A stretch of DNA of 64,000 nucleotides. It comes from Penium margaritaceum (taxonomy: Eukaryota; Streptophyta; Zygnematophyceae; Desmidiales; Peniaceae). The stretch lies in contig SZWC01001593.1 of the NCBI GenBank assembly GCA_023375785.1, positions 30,474-94,473 of the forward strand. The letters are read 5' to 3'. The notes under the pieces were generated by a model. It saw only the letters and a program-made list of their open reading frames with translations. It was not told the DNA's origin and did no database searches. Every line of letters starts with the position of its first letter. Position 1 is the stretch's first letter. Shown here one piece after another: positions 33,851 through 46,597 of this stretch. A program made the position numbers and the translations under genes.

Positions 33851-36812
33851 TTATGCACAAAGTTTATGAACAAAGTTTATGAACAAACTTTATGCATAAA
33901 TTTTGTGCACAAATGTTATGCACAAAGATCATTCACAAATTTAATCCACAAACTTTATGCACAAACTTTATGCACAAAACTTTATGCACAAAGTTTATGA
34001 GCAAAATGTATGCACAAAATTTATGCACAAAGTTTAAGCACAAAGGTTATGTAAAAACGTTTATGCACAAAGTTTATACACTAAGTTTATGCACAAAGTT
34101 GATGCACAAATTTTATGCACAAATTTTATGCACAAAGTTCATTAACAAAGTTAATGCACAAAGTTTATGCACAAAGTTCATGCACACCGTTTATGCACAT
34201 TGTTTATGCACAAAGTTCATTTATAAAGTTTATGCACAAAGTTTATGCACAAAGTTTATGCACAAATTTTCCGCACAATGTTTACGCACAAAGTTTATGC
34301 ACAGCGTTTATGCACAAAGTTTATGCACCAAGTTTATGCACAAATTCTATTCACAAAATGTATGCACAAAGTTTGTGAACAAAGTTGATGCACAAAGTTT
34401 GTGCAGAAAGTTTATGCACAAAGTTTATGCACAAAGTTTATGCCCAAAATGTATGCGCAAAGTTTATGCATGAAGTTCCTGCACAAAGTTTACGCACCAA
34501 GATTCTGCACAACGGTTATGCACAAAGTTCATGCACAAAGCTTATGCATTCTGTTTATGCACAATGTTTATGCACATTTATGCACAAAGTTCATGCACAA
34601 AACTGATGCACAATTTGTTTGCACAAAGTTTATGAACAACGTTTATGAACATAGTTTGTGCACAAGGTTTATGCACAAAGTCTATGCACAACGTTTATGC
34701 ACAAGGTTTGTGCACAAAACTTATGCAAAACGTTTTTTTTCACAAAGTTTATGCACAAAATTTATGCACAACGTTTATGTGCAAAGTTTATGCACAAAGT
34801 TTATGCACAATGCTTATTCACACAGTTTACACACAATTTCTATACACAAAGTTTATGCAAAAAGTTTTTGCACAAAGGTTATGCACAACGTTTGTGCACA
34901 CATTTTATACACAAAGCTAATGCACACACTTCATGCACAAAGTAGTACACAAAGTTTATACACAAAGTTTATGCACAAAGTTTATGCACAACGTTTATGC
35001 ACAACGTTTATGCACAAAGTTTATGCACAAAGTTTATACACAAAGCTTCTGCACAAAGTTTTTGTACAAAGTTTATGCACAAAGTTTATGCACAACGTTT
35101 CTGCAAAATGTTTATGCACAAAGTTTATGCACCAAATTTATGCACAAAGTTATGCACAAAGTTTATGGACAAAGTTTATGAACAAAGTTTGTGCACAAAG
35201 TTCATGCACAAGTTTTATGCACAAAGTTTATTCATACAGTTTATGCACAGAATTCATGCACAAAGTTTATGCACAAAGTTTATGCACAAAGTTTGTGCAC
35301 ACCATTTGTGCACATCTGTTATGCACAAAGTTTATGCACAAAGTTTCTGCACAGAGTTTATGCACAAAGTTTATGCACAACGATTATGAACAATGTTTAT
35401 GCACAAAGCGTATGCGCATAGGTTGTGCACAAAGTTCATGCACAAAGTTAATGTAGAACGTTTATGCACAACATTTATGCAAAACGTTTATGCACAAAGT
35501 TTATGCCATGTGTTTATGCACAAATTTTATGCAAAACTTTTATGCACAAAGTTCATGCAAAAAGTTTTTTAACAAAGTTTATACAAAACATTAATGCACA
35601 AAGTTTATGCACAAAGTGTTTGTACAACGTTTATGCACAAAGTTCATGCATAAAGTTTATGCACAACTTTTATGCACAAACTTTATGCACAAACTTCATG
35701 TACAAAGTTTATGCACAAAGTTTATGCACAAATTTCATGCACAAAGTTTACGCACAAAGTTCATGCACAACGTTTATGCACAAAGGTTATGCACAAAGTT
35801 TATGCACATCGTTTTTTTCGCAAAGTTTATGCACACAGTTTATGCACAAAGTTTATGCACAAAGTTTATGCACAAAGTCAATGCACAAAGTTAATGCACA
35901 AAGTTTATGCACAAAGTTTCTGCACAACGTTTATGCACAACGTTTATGCACACCATTCATGCACATCATTTATGCACAAAGTTAATGCACGAAGTTTATG
36001 CACAAAGTTGATGCACAAAGTTTATGCACAAAGTTTACTCACAAAGTTTATGCACAACGTTTATGAACATAGTTTATGCACAACGTTGATGCAAAAAGTT
36101 TATGCACAAATATATTGCACATAATTCATGCAAAACGTTTATGCACAAAGTTTATGCAGAACATTTATGCACAGCGATTATAGGCAAAGTTTATGCAAAA
36201 CGTTTTTGCACAATGTTTATGCACAACATTAATGCACAAAGTTTATGCACAACGTTTATGCACAACGTTTATGGACAAAGTTTATGCACAATATATATGC
36301 ACAAAGTTTATGCACAATGTTTCTGCACAAAGTTTCTGCACAAAGATTATGCAAAAAGTTAATGCACAAAGAGTTGGAATGAAGTTTATGCACAAAGTTC
36401 ATGCACAAAGTTTCTGCACAAAGTTTCTGCACAAAGCTTGTGCACATAGTTTATGCAAAAAGAGTCCGCACTAAGTTTATGCACAAAGTTTATGCACAAA
36501 ATTGATACTAAAAGGTTATGAACAAAGTTTATGCACACGTTTTATGCATAAATGTTATGCAGAAAGTTTATTCACAAAGTTAATGCACAAACTTTATGCA
36601 CAAAGTTTATGCACAAAGTTCATGCACACTGTTCATGCACATCGTTTATGCACAACATTCATGCACAATGTTTATGCACAATGTTTATCCAGAAAGTTTA
36701 TGCGCAGAGTTTGTGCACAAAGTTTATATACAAAGTTTATGCACAAAGTTCATGCACAAATTCTATGCACAACGTTTATGCACAAAGTTACTTCACAACG
36801 TTTATGCACTAA

Positions 36813-39800
36813 GCCAGAGAAAGGTGGAGCAAGCCAGAGAAAGGTGTAGCAAGCCGGAGGAAGGTGGAGCAAGCCAGAGAAAGGTGGAGCGAGCCAGAGA
36901 AAGGTGGAGCGAGCCAGAGAAAGGTGGAGCAAACCAGAGAAAGGCAAAGGAAGCCAGAGAACGGTGAAGTAAGCCAAAGAACGGTGGAGTACACCAGTGA
37001 ACAGTGGAGCAAGCCAGAAAACAGGAGAGCAAGCCAGAGAACAGTGGAGGAAGCGAGAGAACGGTGGAGCAAGCCAGAAAACGGGAGAGCAAGCCAGAGA
37101 AAGGTGGAGCAATCCAGGGAGAGGTGGAGCAAGCCAGAGAGAGATGCAGCAAGTCAGAGAGAGGTGGAGCAAGCCAGAGAACGGTGGTGCAAGCCAAAGA
37201 AAGGTAGAGCAAGCCAGAGAAAGGTGGAGCAAGCCTGAGAAAGGTGGAGCAAGCCAGAGAACAGTGGAGGAAGCCAGAGAAAGGTGGAGCAAGCCAGATA
37301 ATGGTGGAGAAAGCTAGAGAACGGTGGAGTAACCCACAGAACGGTGAAGCAAGCCAGAGTACGGTGCAGCAAGCTAGAGAATGGTTGAGTTAGCCAGAGA
37401 ACGGTGGAGCAAGCAAGAGAATGATGGAGCAAGCCAGAGAACAATGGAGCAAGCAAGAGAACAGTGGAACAAACCAGGAGAATGTGGAGCAAGCAAGAGA
37501 GCAGTGAAGCAAACTAGAGAGCGGTGGAGCAAGTCAGCGAACAGTGGAGCAAGCCAAAGAACGGATGAGCATGCCAGAGAAAGGCGGAGCAAGCAAGAGA
37601 ATCATGGAACAAGCCAAGAAACAGTGGAGCAAGCTAGAGAACGGTGGAGCAGCCAGAAAGTGGTGGAGAAAGCGAGAGAATGGTGGAGGAAGCCATAGAA
37701 TGGTGGAAGAAGCCAGACGATGGTGGAGCAAGCCTTCAAACTGTAGCGCAAGCCAGCGAACGGTGGAACAAACCAGAGAACGGTGGAGCAAGCCTGAGAA
37801 CGGTGGAGCAAGCAAGTGAACGGTGGAGCAAGCCAGAGAACGGTGGAACAAGATAGAGAGCAGTAGAACAAGGCATAGAACGGTACAGGAAGTCAGAGAA
37901 CGGTGGAGCAAGCAAGAGAATTATGGAGAAAGCCACAGAACGGTAGAGCAAGCCAGAGAACGATGGAGAAAGCCAGAGAACAGTAGAGCAAGTTAAAGGA
38001 TGGCGGAGCAAGCCAGAGGACGGTTGAGCAATCCTGAGAACGGTGGAGCAAGCAAGAGAACAGTGAAGCAAGCCAGAGGAAGGTGGAGCAAGACAAAGAA
38101 AGATGGAGCAAGCTAGAAAATGCTGGATCAAGTTAGGGAATGATGGAGCAAGCAAGAGAACAATGGAGCAAGCCAGAGAAAGATGGAGCAGGCCAGAGAA
38201 AGGTAAAGCAAGCAAGAGAAAGGTGGAGCATGCCAGAGAACGGTGGAGCAAGACAGAGAACGGTAGAACAAAGCCAGAGATCAATGGACTAAGCCAGAGA
38301 AAAATGGAGCAAGCCAGAGAACAATGGAGCAAGCCAAAGAACGGCGGAGCAAGCTAAAGAATGGTGGAGCAAGCCAGAGAAATGTGGAGCAAGCCAGAGA
38401 AAGGTGGAGCAAGCAAGAGATCAGTAGAGAGAGCCACAAATAAGTGGATGAAGCCAAAGAGCGGTGTAGCAAGCCAAAGAATGGTAGAGCAAGCCAGAGA
38501 AAGATTGAGGAAGCAAAAGAACGGTGGAGCAAGTCAGAGAACGGTGGAGCAGGCCAAAGAACGGTGGAGCAAGCTAGAGAATGATGGAGCAAGGCAGAGA
38601 ACAGTGGAGCAAGCAAGAGAAAAGTGGAGCAAGCCGCGGAGGTGAAGCAAGCCAGAGAATTGTGGAGTATGTCAAGGAATAGTGGAGCAAGCCAGAGAAC
38701 AGTGGAGCAAGATAGAGGTAGGTGGAGCAAGCCAAAGAACGGTGGAGTACACCAGTGAACAGTGGAGCAAGCCAGAGAATGGTGGAACAAGCCAGAGAAT
38801 GATGGAGCAAGTCAGAGAAACGTGGAGAAAGCCAGAGAATGGTGGAGCAAGCCAGAGAATGATGGAGCAAGTCAGAGAAACGTGGAGAAAGCCAGAGAAT
38901 GGTGGAGCAAGCCTGAGAACAGTGGAGCAAGTAAGAGAAAGGTGCAGCAAGCCAGACACTAGTACAGAAATCAAGAGAAAGGTGGATCAAGCCAGAGAAA
39001 GGTGGAGAAAGCAAGAAAACTGTTCAGCAAGCTAGAGAACGGTAGAGCAAGCCAGCGAACGGTAGAGCAAGCCAGAGAAAGGTGGAGCAAGTCAGACAAA
39101 GGTGAAGCAAGCCAGAGAAAGATGGAGCAAGCAAGCCAAAGGTGGAGTAAGCCAGAGGAAAGTGGAGCAAGCCAGAGAACAGTGGAGCAAGCCAGAGAAC
39201 GGTGGACCAAGCCAGAGAGCGGTGGAGCAAGCCAAAGGAAGGCGGACCAAGCCAGAAAGAGGTGGAGCAAGCCAAAGAAAGCCGGATCAAACCAAAGAAA
39301 GGTCGAGCAAGTAAGAGAACGGTGGAGCAAGTTAAAGAAAGGTGGAGAAAGCCAAAGAAAGGTGCTGCAAGCTAGAAGGATGTGGACCAAGCCAGAGAAA
39401 GGTGGAGGAAGCCAGTGAAAGGTGGAGCAAGCGCGAACAGTGGTGCAAGCCACAGAACGGTAGAGCAAGCCAGAGAAATATGGAAGAAGTCACAAAACAG
39501 TGGAGCAAGCCAGAGAACGGTGAAGTAAGCCAAAGAACGGTGGAACAAGCCAGAGAACCATGGAGCAAGCTAGAGAACAGTGGAGCAAGCGAGAGAACAG
39601 TGGAGCAAACCAGGCAAAGGTGGAGTAAGTCAGAGAACAGTTGAGCAAGCGAGAGAATGGTGGAGCAAGCCAGAGAATGGCGGAGCAAGCCAGAGAATAG
39701 AAGAGCAAGCCAAATAACAGAAGAGGAAGCCAGACAGAGGTGGAGCAACCCAAACAACGGTGGAGCAAGCTCGAGAGTGGTGGAGCAGTCCAGAGAACAG

Positions 39801-42800
39801 TGGAGCAAGCCAGAGATTGGTAGAGCAAGCCAGAGAATTGTGAAGTAAGCCAGAGGACAGTGGAGCAAGCCAGAGAAATGTGGACCAAGCAATAGAACGA
39901 TGGAACAAGCTAGAGAACGGCGGAGCAAGCTAGAGGACGGAAGAGTAGTTCGGAGAATGGTGGAGTAAGCCACAGAACAGTTGAGCAACCCAGAGAATGG
40001 TGGAGCAAGCCAGAGAACAAAGGAGCAAGCCAGAGAACAGTGGAGCAAGCAAGAGAAGACTGGAGCAAGCCAGGGAAATTGGAGGAAGCCAAAGAACGGT
40101 GGGGTAAGTTAGAGAAAAGTGAAGCAAGCCAGAGTACAGTGGAGCAAGCCAGAGAAAGGTAGAGCAAGCCAGCGAACGGTGAAGCAAACCAGCGAACGGT
40201 GGAGCAAGCCACATAATGGTGGAGCAAGTCGGGGAAAGGTGGAGAAAGCCAGAGAAAGGTGGAGCAAGCCAGGAAAAGGTAAGCAAGCCAGAGAAATGAG
40301 GAGAAAGCCAGAGACAGGTGGATCAAGCCATGGATAGTTGGAGCAAGCCAGACGTAGGTGAAGCAAGCCAGAGAACGTTGGTGCAAGCTAGAGAACGGTG
40401 CAGCAAGCCAAAGAACGGTGGAGCAAGCCAGTGAACGGTGGAGCAAGCCAGAGAACTGTGGAGTAATTCAGAGCACAGTGCAGCAAGCTGGAGAACTGTG
40501 CACCAAGCCTGAGAACGGTGGAGCAAGTTAGAGAACTGTGGAGCAAGCCAGAGGACAGTGAAGCAAGTCAGAGAACGGTGGAGCAAGCCCGGGAACGGTG
40601 GAGCAAGCCAGAGAATGGTGGAGCAAGCCAGGGAACGATGAAGCGAGCCAGAGAACAGTGGAGCAAGCAAGAGAAGAGTGAAGCAAGCCAGAGAAAGGTG
40701 GAGCAAGTCAGAGAATGGTGGAGCAAGCCAGATAATGGTGGAGCAATCCAGTGAAAGAGGGAGCAAACCAGAGAAAGTTGGAGCAAGCCAGAGAAAGATG
40801 GAGCAAGCCAGATAAAGGTGGAGCAAATCAGGGAAAGGTGGGCCAAGCAAGGGAAAGGTGGAGCAAGACAGAGAACGGTGGAGCAAACAGGGAAAGGTTG
40901 AGCAAGCAAAAGAAAGGTAGAGCAAGCCAGGGAAAGGTGGTGCAAGCCTGAGAAAGGTGAAGCAAGGTTGACAAAGGTGGAGCAAGCCAGGGAAAGCTGG
41001 AGCAAGCCATACAAAGATGGGGTAATCCAGAAAACAATGGAGCAAGCCAAAGAACAGTGGAGCAAGCAAGAGAAGATTGGAGCGAGCCAGGGAATGTAGA
41101 GCAAGCCAGAGAACGGTGGAGCAAGTTAGAGAACAGTGGAGCAAGCCAGATAACGGTGGAGCAATCCAGAGAAAGGTGGAGCAAGCCAGGGAACAGTGAA
41201 GGAAGCCAACGAATGGTAGAGCAAGCCAGAGAATGGTGGGGCAAGCCAGAGAATGGTGGAGCAAGCCAAAGAAAGGTAGACCAAGCCAAAGAAAGGTGTA
41301 GCAAGCCAAGGAAAGGTGGAGCAAGCCAGAGAAAGGTGGAGCAAGCCAGAGAATGATGGAGCAACTCGGGGAAAGGTGGAGCAAGCCAAAGAGTGGTGGA
41401 GCCAGCCAGGGAAAGGCAAGCAAGCCAGAGAAAGGTGGAGCAAGCCAGAGAAAGGTATATCAAGCCATGGATAGCTGGAACAAGCCAGACGAAGGTGAAG
41501 CAAGCCAGAGAATGGTGGTTCACGCTACAGAACGGTGAAGCAAGCCAGAGAAAGGTAGAGCAAGCCAGTGAACAGTGGAGCAAGCCAGAGAATGGTGGAG
41601 TAAGCCAGAGAGTTATTGAGTAAGCCAGAGAGTTATGGAGTAAGCCATAGAACGGAAGAGCAGTCCAGAGAACGGTGCAGCAAGCCAGAGAACGGTAGAT
41701 CAAGTTAGAGAATGGCGGAGCAAGCCAGAGGACGGTGGAGCGATCCTGCAAACGGTGCAGCAAGCAAGAGAACAGTGAAACAAGCCAGAGAAAGGTGGAG
41801 CAAGACAAAGAAAGGTGGAGCAAGCTAGAGAATGATGGAGCAAGTTAGAGAATGATCGAGCAAGCAAGAGAACGATGGAGCAAGCCAGAGAAAGGTGGAA
41901 CAGGCCAGAGTAAGGTGAAGGAAGCAAGAGAAAGGTGAAGCAAGCCAGAGAAAGGTGGAGCCATCTAGAGACAGGTGGAGCAAGCAATGGAACGGTGGAG
42001 CAAAACAGAGAATGGTAGAGCAAGCCAGAGAACAGTGGAGAAAGCTAGAGAAAGATGGAGCAAGCCAGAGAATGATGGAGAAAGCCAGATAACGGTGGAG
42101 CAAGCCAGGGAAGGGTTGAGGAAGTCAAGGAATGGTGGACCAAGCCAGAGAACGGTGGAGCAGGCCACCGAAAGGTGGAGCAAGCGAGAGAGATGTGGAG
42201 CAAACCATAGAAAGGTCGACCAAGCACTGAAAAGGTGGAGCATGCCAGATAATGGTGGAGCAAGAAAATGAATGGTGGAGGAAGCTAGAGAAAGGTGGAG
42301 CAAGCCAGAGAACAGTAGAGGAAGCCAGGAAAAGGTCGATCAAGCCAGAGAACGGTGGAGCAAGCCAAAGAATGGTGGAGCAAACCAGAGAACAATTGAC
42401 TAAGCAAGAGAACGGTGGAGCAAGCCAGAGAATGGTGGAGCAAGCCCAAGAACGGTGGAGCAAGGTAGAGAATGATGGAGCTAGCCAGAGAACAGTGGAG
42501 CAAGCTAGAGAACAGTGGAGCAAGCCGCGGAGGTGAAGCAAGCCAGAGAAACGTGAAGTAAGTCAAAGAATAGTGGAGCAAGCCAGAGAACGGTGGAGCA
42601 AGCCGGAGAAAGGTGGAGCAAGCCAGAGAACGGTGGAGCATGCCAGTGAACAATGGAGCAAGCCAGAGAATGGTGGAACAAGACAGAGAATGTTGGAGCA
42701 ATCCAGAGAATGTTGGAGCAAGCCTGAGAACAGTGGAGCAAGCGAGAGAAAGGTGCAGCAAGCCAGACATTAGTGGAGCAAGCAAGAAAAATGTGGATCA

Positions 42801-44440
42801 AGCGAGAGAAAGGTGGAAAAAACAAGAAAACTGTGGAGCAAGCTAGAGAACGGTTGACCAAGCCAGCAAACAGTAGAGCAAGCAAGAGAAAGGTGGAGCA
42901 AGTCAGATAAAGGTGAAGCAAGCCAGAGAAAGGTGGAGCAAGCCAGAGAAAGGTGGAGTAAGCCAGAGGACGGTGGAGCAAGCCAGAGCAATGGTGGAGC
43001 AAGCCAGAGAACAATGGAGCAAGCCACAGAGCTGTGGAGTAAGCCAAAGAAATGTGGAGAAAGCCAGAGAGAGGTGGAGCAAGCCAAAGAAAGATGGCGC
43101 AAGCTAGGAAAAGGTAGAGCAAGCAAGAGAACGGTGGAGCAAGCCAAATAAAGGTGGAGAAAGCCAGAGAAAGGTGGTGCAAGCCAGAGGGAGGTAGAGC
43201 ATGCCAGAGAACGGTGGAGGAAGCCAGTGAAAGTTGGAGCAAGCCAAAATGGTGGAGCAAGCCACAGAATGGTTGAGCAAGCCAGAGAAAGATGGAAGAA
43301 GTCACAAAACAGTGGAGCAAGCCAGAAAACGGTGGAGTAAGCCAAATAACGGTGGAACAAACCAGAGAACGATGGAGCAAGCTAGAGAACAGTGGAGCAA
43401 GCAATAGAACAGTGGAGAAAACCAGGGAAAGGTGGAGTAAGTCAGAGAACGGTTTAGGAAGCGAGAGAACGGTGGAGCAAGCCAGAGAAAGGTGGAGCAA
43501 GCCAGAGACTAGTAGAGCAGGCCAGCTATCAGTAGAGGAAGCTAGAGAACCGTGGAGCAAGCCAAACATAGGGAAAGCAACCCGAAGTACGGTGGAGCAA
43601 GCCGGAGAATGATGGAGCAATCCAGAGAACAGTGGAGCAAGCCAGAGAACAGTGGAGCAAGCCAGATAATTGTGAAGTAAGCGAGAGGACGGTGCAGCAA
43701 GCCAAAGAACTGGGGACCAAGCAAGAGAACAATGGAACAAGCTAGAGAACGGTGGAGCAAGCTAGAGGACGGTAGAGCAATTCAGAGAATGGTGGAGCAA
43801 GCCACAGAATAGTGGAGCAAGCCAGAGAATGGTGGAGCGAGCCAGAAATTGAAGGAGCAAGGCAGAGAACAGCGGAGTAGGCAAGAGAAGACTGGAGCAA
43901 GCCAGGGAAATTGGAGCAAGCCAAAGGAAGGTGGAGCAAGTTAAAGAAAAGTGGAGCAAGCCAGAGAACAGTGGAGCAAGCCAGAGAAAGGAAGAGCAAG
44001 CCAGCGAACGGTGGAGCAAACCAGAGAATGGTGTAGCAAGCCAGAGAATGGAGGAGCAAGCCACAGAATGGTGGAGCACGCCACACAAAGATGAAGCAAG
44101 CCAAAGAAAGGTGTAGCAAACCAAGGAAAGGAGGAGCAAGCCAGAGAAAGATGGTGCAAGCCACAGAATGGTGGTACAACTTGGGGAAAGGTGGAGCAAG
44201 CCGGAAAAAGGTGGAGCAAGCCAGGAAAAGGTAAGCAAGCCAGAGAAAGGTGGATCAAGCCAGAGAAAGGTGGATTGAGCCATGGATAGCTGGAGCAAGC
44301 CCGACGAAGGTCAAGCAAGCCATAGGACGTTGGTGCAAGCTAGAGAACGGTAGAGCAAGCCAAACAACGGTGGAGCAAGCAAGTGAACAGTGAAGCAAGC
44401 CAGGTAACTGTGGAGTAAGCCAGAGAACTTTGGACCAAGC
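36813..44440 (-). repeat. 20-bp tandem array, R orientation (7.6 kb)
   Basis: The array begins directly at gccagaga after the 13-bp array, the mirror image of the left junction (tctctggc). It contains a tandem 60-bp step at about 38791-38910. A large diverged duplication is also visible: the rare phrase gccgcggaggtgaagcaagc lies at 38633 and 42524 (3.89 kb), and agaagactggagcaagccag at 40054 and 43886 (3.83 kb), with a related third phrase at 41071. The block ends at 44440, where a Copia LTR begins. Confidence 0.95.
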
Positions 44441-45157
44441 TGTCAATGCGCCGGATAGCAACGGTGTAGAAAACGGGTCCCGACATGGGAGGCCGCCAAC
44501 CGCTCTTGGTATTGCAACCAAGATAACATATCACCCTCGAACGAGGGATCCACACTTTAGGTTTGTTTGGTTTGCAACCTCACGATGTCCGCATGTTGGT
44601 CTTTAGTGTCTACCTTTGCTTGGACACTCTGTGAGGAGTCTCAAAGGCAAGAACTGTAAATGGATGCATGCAAGGTACAGGCTTTTATACTTGCAGAGCT
44701 TTACTAAAGCTTCTGCTTGTAGTGGCTCCACTGGAGCCAACCTCAACCTACATTCGTACTTGGCGCGTCCTTAGACCGCCAAGTGTCATCCTCAAGGCAG
44801 GCTCTAGTAAACTTCCTAGAAGCTTCTTGTCCCGGTTTTGGCCACAAAGAAAATTGCGGCCGTCGCGGGGTTTGAACCCGCGACCTCTGGTTTGAGACTC
44901 CGGTGCCTAATCAACCAAGCCAAAAAGGTATGGTTCCTATGATGAGGCACAGGGGACATACCCATTATGGGCAGTGCATTCCTGGCCCATCTCAGAATAG
45001 ACCAAGGGGACATCCTCCATAGAGCAGTGCATGCCTTGTCTGTATGTGTAGCTAGCCAGCTAGGCAGTGGACAAGGTGCATACTATTTCAGCAAATCTCT
45101 CCCTTGCACCTCTGTCCATCTGTCCCTTGCTCGGCTCCATCAATGCCTTGGAGCTCA
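44441..45157 (-). repeat. 3' LTR of the Copia fragment
   Basis: The proposed LTR is 717 bp. On the plus strand it begins TGTCAATGCG exactly where the 20-bp array ends and finishes in GAGCTCA; in element orientation it begins TGAGCTCC and ends ATTGACA. It abuts a purine-rich tract, as a 3' LTR should. The pol stop codon appears to coincide with the first three LTR bases. No second LTR is in the window, so the edges rest on these signals alone. Confidence 0.75.
44855..44934 (-). repeat. tRNA-derived (SINE-like) segment inside the Copia LTR
   Basis: On the minus strand a tRNA-like stretch carries a Pol III B box, GGTTCAAACCC, within a perfect 5-bp T-arm stem (GCGGG/CCCGC). An A-box-like TGGCTTGGTTGATTAGG lies about 30 bases upstream, and a TTTT follows just downstream of the acceptor-like end. 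The acceptor stem does not pair and the anticodon stem is poor, so this is not a working tRNA gene. It is most likely a tRNA-derived SINE head or tRNA pseudogene carried in the LTR. Confidence 0.6.
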
Positions 45158-45970
45158 CCCTTCCTCTGCCGCACTCCTCATGCTGAATCCACAAATGCCT
45201 GCATAATGCAAGTCGCTGTCCAGTGGCTTGGTCATGCAGTCAGTAAGCATGCTCTTTGTTCCGCAGTGCTGTAAGTCCACCACGTTCTTCATGACCAGGT
45301 CACGCGAGTAGTGGTAATGTATGTCGATGTACTTCGTTCTCCAGGAGATGATCTCATCTTCAGCCATCGAGATGGTGCTCATGTTCTCCACGTGTACGAT
45401 CGTGGCGTCCTTCTATGGCACTGTCATTTCGCCAAGCAGGCTGCAGAGCCATTGAGTCTTCTTGCACACCTCAGACAAAGCTACGTACTCTGCCTCAGCC
45501 CTGGACACGGGAACACAATCGTGCTTCCTGCTGGACCATGAGATGGCAGCACCATTCAAGATGCACACGTATCCAGAGGTGGATTTCCTGTCGTCAAGAT
45601 TTCCCCCCCAGTCAGGGTTGGTGTAGCACTTCAGACAAAAGGGGTCTGTTCCTTCTTGGCCTCCAAGGACGAGGCCCATGTGACGTGTCTTCTGTAGGTA
45701 GCGCAAGATGCGCTTGACTGCCTGCCAATGTTGTGGCCCAGGGTTGGCCACGAATCTGCTCACTTGTCCCACAACATAGTAGATGTCCGGACGAGTCCCT
45801 ACCATGGCGTACATGATGCTACCCACGGCGGACTGGTAGGGGATGTCTTGCATCTCCCTTTGTTCTGCTTCGTTGCTTGGTGACATGGAGGCCTTCAGCT
45901 TTGTGTCGGTCGTCATTGGGGTGCTGACAGGTTTGCAGTCTTCCATGTGGTAGCGCTTCAGTACCTCACC

Positions 45971-46597
45971 NNNNNNNNNNNNNNNNNNNNNNNNNNNNNN
46001 NNNNNNNNNNNNNNNNNNNNNNNNNNNNNNNNNNNNNNNNNNNNNNNNNNNNNNNNNNNNNNNNNNNNNNNNNNNNNNNNNNNNNNNNNNNNNNNNNNNN
46101 NNNNNNNNNNNNNNNNNNNNNNNNNNNNNNNNNNNNNNNNNNNNNNNNNNNNNNNNNNNNNNNNNNNNNNNNNNNNNNNNNNNNNNNNNNNNNNNNNNNN
46201 NNNNNNNNNNNNNNNNNNNNNNNNNNNNNNNNNNNNNNNNNNNNNNNNNNNNNNNNNNNNNNNNNNNNNNNNNNNNNNNNNNNNNNNNNNNNNNNNNNNN
46301 NNNNNNNNNNNNNNNNNNNNNNNNNNNNNNNNNNNNNNNNNNNNNNNNNNNNNNNNNNNNNNNNNNNNNNNNNNNNNNNNNNNNNNNNNNNNNNNNNNNN
46401 NNNNNNNNNNNNNNNNNNNNNNNNNNNNNNNNNNNNNNNNNNNNNNNNNNNNNNNNNNNNNNNNNNNNNNNNNNNNNNNNNNNNNNNNNNNNNNNNNNNN
46501 NNNNNNNNNNNNNNNNNNNNNNNNNNNNNNNNNNNNNNNNNNNNNNNNNNNNNNNNNNNNNNNNNNNNNNNNNNNNNNNNNNNNNNNNNNNNNNNNN
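45971..46597. other. Assembly gap (627 N) between duplicated flanks
   Basis: The 89 bases before the gap (45882-45970) are repeated directly after it (46598-46686) with about two differences. The gap may therefore be an unclosed overlap and not missing sequence. Confidence 0.92.

Larger units (their letters stand above)
26213..36812 (+). repeat. 13-bp tandem array, about 815 units (10.6 kb)
   Basis: The unit is GTTTATGCACAAA, head to tail, all in one orientation, with frequent substitutions and a few unit-length irregularities. Higher-order copies are offset by whole multiples of 13. A variant block starting gtttttgcacaaagttgatg lies at 29918, 30360 and 30503 (442 and 143 bp). A caacgttttttcacaaag block lies at 30161 and 30655 (494 bp). 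A cacaaaagttatgcac block lies at 33635 and 33739 (104 bp). Plus-strand open frames of up to about 400 codons all read the same 13-residue cycle, MHKVYAQSLCTKF with variants, and are products of a stop-free unit. Many units contain TTATGCACA. I see no gene or RNA gene here. Confidence 0.95.

Noticed and set aside
26213-36812. Open frames of up to about 400 codons rich in Met, His, Lys, Tyr, Cys, resembling a metal-binding repeat protein.
   Set aside because: The 13-bp unit has no stop on the plus strand and 13 is not a multiple of three, so all three frames read the same 13-residue cycle.
26213-36812. CRISPR array.
   Set aside because: The repeats are head-to-tail with no spacers, the unit is 13 bp, and the context is eukaryotic.
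26213-36812. Replication origin based on DnaA-box-like 9-mers.
   Set aside because: Eukaryotes lack DnaA, the boxes are only the tandem unit itself, and no other origin features are present.
44855-44934. Functional tRNA gene.
   Set aside because: Only the T-arm is well paired. The acceptor stem does not form and the anticodon stem has mismatches.
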